Shown here piece after piece: positions 10,801 through 17,557 of a stretch of 64,000 bases of DNA. Origin of the DNA: Isochrysis galbana (Eukaryota > Haptophyta > Isochrysidales > Isochrysidaceae); assembly GCA_018136815.1 (NCBI GenBank), contig CM030944.1:2333834-2397833 (forward strand), in the 5' to 3' direction. Each line of letters opens with the position of its first letter. Position 1 is the first letter of the stretch. The translations under genes and the position numbers were made by a program. The notes beneath the pieces were generated by a model. It was not told the origin of the DNA, searched no databases, and saw only the letters and a program-made list of their open reading frames with translations.

Positions 10801-12443
10801 CGTTCGTAGAGCCACCCCTAGGTTCAGGAGAGACGGTCAATCACGAGCCATCAGGCCAAGGGTCGCCTCCGCCGGCCGTCGCCTCAGGCCCCATTGCCGA
10901 CGATGATTCGTGTTCCAGTTCTGTCGCTCCCGCTCCCGCTCAGCAATCCAAGATGTTTCGCCGTTTCGTCGTTCACGATGGGCTCGTCTACTATCGCACC
11001 GTCCTTGACTCCACCGACCCGGACTCGCTAGTGCTCTATGTTCCGCCCTTGTTGCGGTCTCGCTACCTCTTTGCCTACCACGATCGCTCCGGTCACCTCG
11101 GAGTTTCTCGAATGTCTGGTCTTCTTCGTACTCGGGTATACTGGCCTGGCATGTCTTCCGACGTTGCATCCTACGTCCGGGAATGCCACGAGTGCACCCT
11201 CGCCAAGCCGCTACCTAGGGCTCTAGCGTCGCCCTCCGGTCTCTCTGTGGGTACCTACCCCTTTGATGTGGTCTACTGCGACGTGCTCTCGCTGGCTCCC
11301 ACTCACAACTTCGTGCCTGGAGTCTCGGGTTACGACAAGCTGGTCGTCTTCATCGACTCGCTCACTCGATGGATTGAGGCTGAGCCGTCGAATGGGGATC
11401 CCTCGTCGGAAGTAGCCTTGGACATGTTCATCCGCTTGATTGTGACGCGTTATGGAGTCCCTAGGCAGCTTCGGACCGACGCCGGTTCGAATCTTTGTTC
11501 GGTTCTTGTTTCGCGTATTCTGGAACTCACCGGGACTGATTTGTCGAGTACAGAGCCGTACCGACATGAAGGTGTAGGCTTCGTCGAACGCGCTCAGCAA
11601 ACGCTCATCCGTTTGATGCGCGCCTCGAATGAGGGTGGCAGCCATTGGGTCGACCATTTGCCGTTCCTACTCCTCTCGTTGAGGGCTTCCTCCGGTCGTG
11701 TCACCTCCCGGTCTCCAGCGTCTTTGATCTTTGGGCGTGAGCTGCGTCTGCCCGCTCAACTCTCTGATCCGAAGACCGTTTCGCCAACTGCTCTCGAGGC
11801 GGCGTCCGCCGACGTTCGCTCGTACGCATCCAGGCTCAATGCGAGCCTCCGCCTCTCTTGGTCCAGCGCTCTCGAGGCTACCCTAGCCGCTCAGGCTGAG
11901 TCAGTCCGTGACGCTACCATCAAGTCTCAAAGACCAGCTCGTTTCGAACCTGGGGATCGCGTCTGCATGCGATTACCAGGCCACGCCAACAAGTTGCAAT
12001 TCATCTACTCGGGTCCCTACCGCGTCGTAGAGGCTCTGTCCGACACTAGGTACCGACTCCGTGATTTGGAGAACCGGTTAGTCAAGGAGGAGGTGCATAT
12101 CTCGAACCTCCGGCCGTATCATACTTTCGTTGATGAAGAGCCGCTGGCTGACGACGAGTACATCGTTGAAAAGTTGCTCGATCGTCGTAGCCATGGCGAT
12201 TCTATCGAGTACCTCGTGAAGTGGCGTGGCTATGCTCTTCGAGAAGCCACCTGGGAGCCTCGTTCCGAGTTGCTCCGTCGTTGTTCTGATTTGCTTGATG
12301 ATTATGATCGCTCCGTCGAAGAGACTTGTCCAGAAGATGTTGAGTCCCCGGAAGCAACTTCTTCGTCGGCCAGGGATACTCCTCTTCCTCCCGTTCTCGA
12401 TGCGCCGTCTTCGCGCACTCGCTCCAGGCTCCACTCTCGTTGA
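4794..12443 (+). CDS. pol: Pol polyprotein: methyltransferase-protease-RT-RNase H-integrase-chromodomain
   Basis: 2549 residues after the TAG, probably made as a Gag-Pol fusion by readthrough. Approximate residue positions: 1-450 Ser/Pro-rich linker; 457-686 phage-type cytosine methyltransferase-like domain (HPPCT, ENPRMH, RSRTYVGIA); a linker with PRHPTDRRGLGY; aspartic protease with ADTGAGPS near 1096; RT with FCVDYRDTN and the active-site YLDD near 1626; RNase H with VKTDGAS and the TEIELLA segment near 1785-1900; integrase with an H-H-C-C zinc finger near 2095-2138 and a DDE core (YCDV, RTDAGSN, FVERAQQ); chromodomain near 2453-2506 (YIVEKLLDRR, YLVKWRGY, TWEP). All active-site residues checked are intact. 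No separate ATG start is needed if readthrough applies. Confidence 0.88.
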   Translation, partial: GSGGVPVLQTLAENIAGGGPERHHHHPDPIPTSLGEKSCQRGDSPPVSSSIQSSTVGAASPAEAPAGRLSRKPESTLDPGSWKQVCPGDSRDPTLRNSCTSTSSSITPHAIRMLGADSRSLPLLESISTDTMLSSVSSNSPRSFVASSSLDSPPDGPAQGGGLGGFDASSVSSFRKRTVVKPSRAVDSVSSSALGSMDRSDVAAAAYENVVAALPVSALSRRDPSGDLSPKGHSRSRSADESSLSTVGSRAVEAETSVSSSPLSPVRYISPSSCSFSRLEVAPVLVSDLVPDPEGSASGVDEVEGSKGAAAFRAHAVVTPASGDAGAVDYDPTSRTTWTPASPLSLGSPEDPHSRDRPPGPTPFRSSPPKLEGDDPLPLNSTAEAIHRIAVVGCSSAAKSTEAARAPTRELQMLAASRARASGSSVILPRHLAEAALALRRPDASTHASPSAVLPTHFDELCAELAAIHDAVTFDAAEGIPPPRVLVVGEASGVVSSMFLLAGAHVATCDLRPSEIDYIPHFCGDALHIQNLGWDLVVAHPPCTYLSAVSCQWLDREPGRRQALESAARVFLAMASADAPFVAVENPRMHAEASALVGGLRPRQFVQPWQHGTGHQKATGLYLTASLPPLQPSKIVEGRLSAMADLSPSPHRGALRSRTYVGIAGAMAAQWMPVLRRYARKAKASRSLDFTVDWAISQAAASLRERPSLCSTGFELAEPRTALARFMEGRGEAASSSHLTPPSGSPVSDSVVVISDAGPVADASRLLHRKDSETNASQDGTVAEVDCFTPWEWPMKDRSTTPGPPNTVKKRRSKWQVFDRDVISGVHRWRDVTPSIAQEIAEQAAAAEPSEPPILSRLGSQGINALSPSASFTAGDEGVAEPTGSVVAERPLENGDVGPDSGEDDTPEMPEHRSMQTLETKPSDAADGEGTPQALCGDGAAARGLSAAGFSELSKLPKTDLQKSLEKEWSRQMDQPRHPTDRRGLGYDGVPNPSNSAKASPYSSIPFVPQTVAAAIERVPHVDESSPSRLASNPTTLSPGAGTSLPVESIADTPPPLYPRHCLYVRDLVVCRADGDRAAQGFVLPDVALTVNSTLADTGAGPSVITTALLDRLPEDACVERVSDATVPNLHGPDGLLLITRGRASLVFSLSGRLFRHSFAVIEGNAMLLLGNDFLAAHSATISLDAASSEGSLRLRPASGDAEDSSRVLSECVVRVSTAPPPVADSGFVGAISMSPGQPLTVDFLERSTATREIPAGSEGEAAADARQPLYTPLFESADEFAAKAPASTSSEYLLYTEQAVTIPAFHRATIWVRVPLALRDHSDCAMLVDRLPNREALDSSPLVMPTVVTPTDDHRIAVTIVHTGVDALTLPSLHPIASLQVRFKLHRGWTPTGSEGDGDPVTALSEEQRALLDSATIDPDRLLSDDQREEVRQLLARRIKAFALHPGAPNHTHVLEVELPLNPGAVPHRHAPSRVGRAGELIIEEEVAKMEAAGIIRKSNSAWASRVVLVSKKDGSVRFCVDYRDTNAKLRVEDSPLPLIVEAIDRLASGQGPLSSLFLCTLDLASGFWGIPIKESHKHITAFTTHRGKYEFNFLPFGIQSGPSYMCRLMDIVLGALAWEICMPYLDDVGIWSTGVGPSEEARAQASFEQMLHRLDLVLERLEWAGLTCKMSKCVFFATSTEYLGHVVSREGLKMDPKKVAAVADIDPSSINSLEAVRSFLGLCSYYRRFIRQFAAKAAPLTALTRKGCDVAKESQSEECRRAIQELKTAITSEPVLTPPRDDRPFIVKTDGASKLGIAGILSQLGDDNRERVVGYYARSLTSAERHWTVTEIELLAALESIRNWRPYLWGRRFKLVVDHSALRWLHTMKDQVSGGPASRLTRWALKLAEYRFDVEHKPGAVHQDADGLSRLASLEPEHEDEPLAGPASLAVREPGSESLAEHERSHPVAAITRSVATARGLQALDRSRRRASDSGPAIKSSYLAPGTPTSEEMRAALAEDPFVEPPLGSGETVNHEPSGQGSPPPAVASGPIADDDSCSSSVAPAPAQQSKMFRRFVVHDGLVYYRTVLDSTDPDSLVLYVPPLLRSRYLFAYHDRSGHLGVSRMSGLLRTRVYWPGMSSDVASYVRECHECTLAKPLPRALASPSGLSVGTYPFDVVYCDVLSLAPTHNFVPGVSGYDKLVVFIDSLTRWIEAEPSNGDPSSEVALDMFIRLIVTRYGVPRQLRTDAGSNLCSVLVSRILELTGTDLSSTEPYRHEGVGFVERAQQTLIRLMRASNEGGSHWVDHLPFLLLSLRASSGRVTSRSPASLIFGRELRLPAQLSDPKTVSPTALEAASADVRSYASRLNASLRLSWSSALEATLAAQAESVRDATIKSQRPARFEPGDRVCMRLPGHANKLQFIYSGPYRVVEALSDTRYRLRDLENRLVKEEVHISNLRPYHTFVDEEPLADDEYIVEKLLDRRSHGDSIEYLVKWRGYALREATWEPRSELLRRCSDLLDDYDRSVEETCPEDVESPEATSSSARDTPLPPVLDAPSSRTRSRLHSR
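6163..6852 (+). other. Phage-type DNA cytosine methyltransferase-like domain inside pol
   Basis: About 230 residues. It opens with a Rossmann-like SAM-binding strand and loop (VLVVGEASGVVSS), followed by CDLRPSEID and GDALHI. Then come the DLVVAHPPCTYLS motif, with the Pro-Cys expected of C5-cytosine methyltransferases (codons at 6414-6422), FVAVENPRMH (motif VI-like ENP, 6543-6560) and PWQHGTGHQKAT. The C-terminal signature SRTYVGIAGAMAAQW ends the domain. Known family: short DNA methyltransferases of phages share this layout (AHPPCTYLS, ENP, R-T-Y-x-G-I-A-x-A-M-A). Inferred role: methylating element or host DNA. There is no obvious large target-recognition domain. The same domain is present in element 2. 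Confidence 0.82.
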
Positions 12444-12817
12444 TCCCATGTCTTGGGTAAGGGACCCGTCCCCCTAGGCTAGCCCCACGCCTCGGCTAGG
12501 GCTCCGAGTTCAAGAGCGAATCATGGAGGTGATGAACGCGTGCTGCCTGCGCTCTACACCCGGCGCAACACCCGAGCAAAGCTCCTGTAAAAGGAGAAGT
12601 GGGTGGGGCAGTGCGTACGAAAGAGGCCGCCGCGTTAAGCCGCCGATTTCGTGCTCGCTTTGGATCCAAAGGGTGTTCTTGTCTCCACGTTCGCTCGCTA
12701 TGTTTCGTTGCTTCTTGTTCCGATTCTGACCTCTGGTCAGCTCAGGTTCCAGGTTCCAGGTCTCTGTTTCCAGGTTCACGCTCGACATCGGGAGACGTCT
12801 CGATCTTAGTCGGGGGG
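12444..12817 (+). other. 3' untranslated region and polypurine tract of element 1
   Basis: Non-coding stretch between the pol stop and the 3' LTR. It contains short repeated motifs of the type CAGGTTCCAGG (about 12738-12775). It ends in a G run (CGGGGGG, 12811-12817) immediately before the LTR, as expected for the plus-strand primer. Element C has the same arrangement (CAGGGGGG before its LTR, - strand, 22461-22468). Confidence 0.7.
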
Positions 12818-12963
12818 TGTCGCATTCATCCTAGATGATGCGATTTCCAGGCTCTTGTTTCCAGGTCCTTCGCCGTGCGGCCACACGGTGAAGCTCAGGT
12901 ACATCTAGGTTGGTAGGGTTCGTCCCTAGCAATCTAGAATTCGAGTTCTCGTTTCGTTCCTTC
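12818..12963 (+). repeat. 3' LTR of element 1, first 146 bp
   Basis: Identical base for base to 888-1033 and cut off by the assembly gap. Confidence 0.9.
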
Positions 12964-13063
12964 NNNNNNNNNNNNNNNNNNNNNNNNNNNNNNNNNNNNN
13001 NNNNNNNNNNNNNNNNNNNNNNNNNNNNNNNNNNNNNNNNNNNNNNNNNNNNNNNNNNNNNNN
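12964..13063. other. Assembly gap (100 N)
   Basis: A run of exactly 100 N, which usually marks a gap of unknown size. It joins the 3' LTR of element 1 (+) to the interior of element 2 pol (-). Because both sides are repeats, the join itself may be uncertain. Confidence 0.95.
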
Positions 13064-16000
13064 AGGTTCATGGGTATTAGGAGGTACTCGGAGCCACAAG
13101 ACGCCGGCGCTTTGGGCGGCAAACTCATCGGCCGTGTTGAAGAGCGGCTCGGAGACTAGCTGGTTGTCGTTTTCGGCGGCTTGCGGCCCCTCGGAAGAAG
13201 TCAGTCGTGATTGGGTTCGCGGAGGTCGGACAGACCTGTGCACAAGTCATGCTGACAGGGACCACCGCTATCGGTGACGTCGAGACGCGAAAGATCGCGG
13301 AGCGTCGGGGCTTGGACTGCCATTAACCTCAAGAGGAGCCACCGTGGATGGGGCACCGAGGGTGATAGAGCCGTCCGCGCTGTCGGAGGCGAGCTGAATC
13401 GAAGCGGCGTGCGTAGCTAAGAAGTCGTTCCCGAGCAGTAGCATCGGGTTGCCTTCAATCACCATGAACGTATGACGAAAGAGAAATCCACCGACGGAGA
13501 AAACGATTCGAGCCTTGCCTCGCGTGATAAGAGGTAGGCCGTCTGGGCCATGGAGCGGTGTCACTACGGCTTGCGGCAGCCGCTCGACGCATGCGTCGTT
13601 GGGTAGGCTGGACAAGAGGGAAGTGGTCACGACCGACGGGCCAGCTCCGGTGTCAGCGAGTGTGCTGTTGACCGTGAGGGCGGAGTCGGCTAAGATTACT
13701 CCTTCTTTGCCGGCAGCCTCGCCGGAGCGGCAGACCATTAGATCTCGAACATATAGACAATGCCTTGGGTAGGCAGATGGTAGGGTATCCACGACGCTCT
13801 CCGGCCGGTGCGCGGTCACGTGTGCAATGGTGTCGGACAGGGACGGGGTTGGTCGCCAGCGTCGTTGCTCGGGTGAATTCGTCGTCAAACTGGTCGTCGT
13901 CTCTTCGGGTACTCCGACTGCCGCTATCGTGGCAGAGGGCCTAGAGGGGTCGTCCTCGTTGGTAGCGGTACAGGGTGATAGCTTGGGACTAGTGTAGCCC
14001 AGGCCTCTCTTGTCGGTGGGGTGCCTCGGGTGGTCGGACATCTTTTCCCAATCTTTCTCGAGACGGGCTTGGGCTTCTGTCTTGGGTCTTCGAACTAATG
14101 AGGCTAGCTCTTCGGCGCGGATGCCTTTGGCTTCCACGAACTCGATCGGCGCTCGGACGGCAGCGGCGAGGTCGGATTCCTCGTCGGCGTTTCGTCCGGC
14201 TAGAGCTTGCGCTCTTATTTCGTCAGCGGTTTCGAGCGTGACGTTGGACCATTTCTGGTCCCCGTTCACTCCGAATGATTGCCATTGTTGGCGCCGCTTC
14301 CGGAGAGTCGTCGGCGTCGTCGGACGCGGCGAGCTCGCGCGTGCCGGAGCGGGGCGGTCCATGGAGAGAATGGGTCGTGGAGTGTAGACTCGGAGGCGTG
14401 GAGTGGCGTGTCGTTGTCGTGGTTATCGTGGGTTTCTTTTTGGTCTTCGTGGTTGTCTGACTCGGGAGTAGCTGGACGGGAAACAACGGGGTCGGAAGAA
14501 ACTTCACTCGTTTCCCTCCCCTCTCATAACGATGAAGAGCCGACCACGGCTCGTAGGCGGTAGCCTCGGTCGAGCTAAGTGAAGGCCGGTCCAATAGGCT
14601 GCACCGCGCGCAAGCGAGTAGCTCTAACGCGGACAATTTCTTCGTCGACGTCTGGTCTCGCTGTTGGCTCAAATGTCGAAGAAGAACCGGCATCCAATGG
14701 ATCGCCATCGCTCCAGCTACACCGACGTAGGTGCGGCTGCGAAGAGCGCCACGGTGCGGTGAAGGAGAGAGGTTAGCCATGGCCGACTCACGGCCATCCA
14801 CGACGCAAGTTGGCTGGAGGGGCGGCAGCCCTTTGGTGAGGTACAACCCGGTGGCTTTCTGGTGTCCAGTGCCGTGCTCCCAGGGTTGGACGAATTGGGT
14901 CGGGGTCAACCCCCGACTAAACGGCGAGCTTCCGCATGCATCCGAGGGTTCTCGACCGCTACAAACGGAGCAGTGGCGGAGGCCATTGACTTGAAGACGC
15001 GAGCGGCCGACTCAAGAGCGGCACGACGTCCGGGTTCTTGGGAGAGCCATTGACTGCTGACAGCGGAGAGGTACGTGCAGGGCGGGTGGGCGATGACTAG
15101 GTCCCAACCTAGGTTTTGGACATGAAGCGCGTCGCCTTGGAAGTGGGGCACGTAATCGATCTCGGAAGGATACAAATCGCACGTAGCTACATCAGCACCG
15201 GCGAGTAGGAACATGGAGGAGACGACGCCGCTCGTCTCGCCAACGACGAGAACGCGTGGTGCGTGACAGCCAGACGTCAGCCCGTCTTGGACTCGTTGAT
15301 TCATCTTCGTGAGCTCAGCGCAAAGCTCATCGAAGTGCTTGGGTAGCGCGGCGGCAGGCGAGGCTAGGGTGCCATTGCGAGGCCGGCGAAGCTCTTGGGC
15401 TGCCTCCGTGAGGTGCCGAGGTAATACCACCGCAGAGCCGCTCGCTCGTGCACGAAGAGAGGCGAGAGCGTGGAGAGCGGGTGACGGGGTATCATCACGG
15501 GTGCCGACATCGGAGTTGTTTTGAGAGGAATCGAAGGGCTGGATCGCGGACGCATTGATCGCTGCCACGCGCATGATGGTGGTGGCAGTGGTATCGAGAG
15601 GCAGGCAGTGCTCGGAGGCGGCGACCGGTGGCCGCAGCGACGTAGGACGAATGGAAGAAGACTCGGATATCGACGACGTAGAGACGGGCTCGGAGGACGG
15701 GATTGACGAAGAAACTCGGGGAAGTGGGGTGTCGGACGGCGGCGACGGACGCCGCGGCCGCGAGACCACCGGTGAGAGACATGAAGGACATGGCTCAGGG
15801 ACTCGGTTGGGCTGGCTCAATGGGCGTAGAAGCTCGGTTTGGGAGGCCGCCGTTCCTCGACGTGCAGAGGAGTTGTGGTCACTCTCCATGGTCACGTCGG
15901 AAGAGGAGACGTCGTTGCATTCTGTCGTCGGCGGGGTCGGCGCCGGCGAAAGAAGGGACGTGGCTGTCGTAGAAGCCGGCTGCGGGGAAGGCTGGGGCCA

Positions 16001-17557
16001 GGGTGGTGGCTCTGCGGCAGCGGCTGGCGTGGGTAGTGGCCGAAGAGGTTCTGCAATGCGAAGCATTCTTCGGAGGACTTGGCTCGGGCTAGCGGGTGGA
16101 TGGACCGCTGAAATTACGGTGGATTCAGACTCGAATTCGGAAGACTCGGCGACTTGAGAGGGGCTAGGAGACGGCTGTTCAAGCTCCTCCAGGGCTCTCG
16201 GTTGATGGGGTGGCGTGGGAACGCCGGTGGTCGACCGCGGACTCCGCGGTGACGTTAATTTGTACTCGGACTCGGACTCGTCGTTTCTGGCGTGCTGGAC
16301 GCCAATAACAGGGCTAACTTTCGAAATGGGAACGGACGGGGCCGGCTCAAAGGTGAAGCCCCCTGGCGTCGCAACCGTCGGTGAGGACGAAGCTGAAGCT
16401 TGTGATGACAATAGGGGCACGGTGGCCAGCACCGGTTGGCTCGGTGCGGCCGAAATCTCGGACTCGGTGACGGGCTTGATTACGCGGGCTCGGGATGCAC
16501 TGTCTTGTGCGATTGGACTCGGACTCGGAACGGAAACGGAAGGGATCGGCTCGGCGGCGTGCAGCCTGCTGGAGTGGCAGGCCGGCTGCGGCGAGACTCG
16601 GAACGGTGGCTCGGACAAGGACACAGTGGCTGTCGTCGAGGGCTTCGGCGTCAGCTTGTGTTTGGACTCGATACGCGGTGGCTCGTGAAACGGGGCTCGG
16701 TTGTGGTTGGAATTCTGGAAGTGACCGGAGATTCCAAATGACTCAGACTCGGGGCGCGGAGGACCGAAGGTGAACACTCCCGCGGAAGGAGTGGTCGTCG
16801 GAGGCTCAGTGAGTGGCTGGAGCTCCGTTAATCCTGCGGTCGACCGCGTGGTAGGACTCGGTGACGTTGTAAACTCGGACTCGGACTCGGACTCGGACTC
16901 GGATGGCTCAGAACGGGGTTTGCTCAAAACAGGCTTGGACTCGGACTCGAAAGAAAGTGGGGAAGAACCGGAGAACTGCGCCTCCATCGTCGTAGTAATG
17001 GAGACTGGTGATACCGGTGATGACTGGACTGGGCTCAGACTCGTAGATGGGCTCGCGGTGGCGTAAGACGAAGAGGGTAATTCTGAACGTGACTTGGACT
17101 CGGACTCGTACTCGGGAGACGTTTTGTGGCTCGGACATGCGAAATTTGATTTGAAGGATTGAAGGTTGGATTGGGCCTGCGGCGGCTGGATTTTCGCAGA
17201 CCGTGAGGTCTTGGACTGGGGATGCTTGAGGAGTGGCGGGGGGTAGCGGTTGAGCGGCTTGAGTTGATAGAGAGGCGGTGACGGTTGACTTGGTTTTGAG
17301 GACTCGTGCGTGATATCGAGAATCAGGATGGAATCATCGGCATTGGGAGAAATAGGGGCAATCGGCGAGGAGGCAGGAGAAAGAGGGGGATGGAGGTGGC
17401 AGGGCTTGTCTGGAACTTGGGGAATCTTGGGGTACCGGTTGGAGGCCGTAGAAGTACTCGGCCGTAGCGTAATACGATCTTTTGGTGGGTGGCGTTCAGG
17501 CCCACTACCCTGGACTGGTAGCGGGGTAACAGCGCGGACGTGGGCCCCGCCGGCGAC
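13064..17557 (-). pseudogene. pol: Pol polyprotein of element 2, frameshifted and truncated
   Basis: The frame is open directly after the gag TAG and runs to 14906. At about 14908 it loses one G from a G run relative to element 1 (inside the methyltransferase, after RLVGG) and resumes in another frame (TPTQFVQPWEHG, 14909-14223). A second shift lies near 14340-14360, where LRKRRQQWQSF continues in a third frame to 13268. A further break near 13245-13268 precedes the last piece (SEPLFNTADEFAA), which meets the gap. Visible domains: Ser/Glu-rich linker, methyltransferase (AHPPCTYLS, ENPRMH), conserved PRHPTDKRGLGY, and protease (ADTGAGPS). The breaks could be decay or homopolymer sequencing errors. 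Confidence 0.8.

Larger units (their letters stand above)
888..12963 (+). mobile_element. Ty3/gypsy chromovirus with methyltransferase domain (element 1)
   Basis: A near-complete LTR retrotransposon. It starts with TGTCGCATTC at 888, and the same sequence recurs at 12818 just after a G-rich polypurine tract. Between them lie gag (2076-4793), one in-frame TAG, and a long pol frame (4794-12443). Pol encodes, in order, a phage-type cytosine methyltransferase-like domain, aspartic protease, reverse transcriptase, RNase H, integrase and a chromodomain. Protease-RT-RNase H-integrase order plus a C-terminal chromodomain places it among chromoviruses. No frameshift or extra stop is seen, and the first 146 bp of both LTRs are identical, so it is young and possibly autonomous. 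The 3' LTR is interrupted by the assembly gap, so the LTR length and target-site duplication cannot be read. Confidence 0.9.

Noticed and set aside
15555-16157. + strand 200-codon frame
   Set aside because: Antisense shadow of the Ser/Pro-rich element 2 pol linker.
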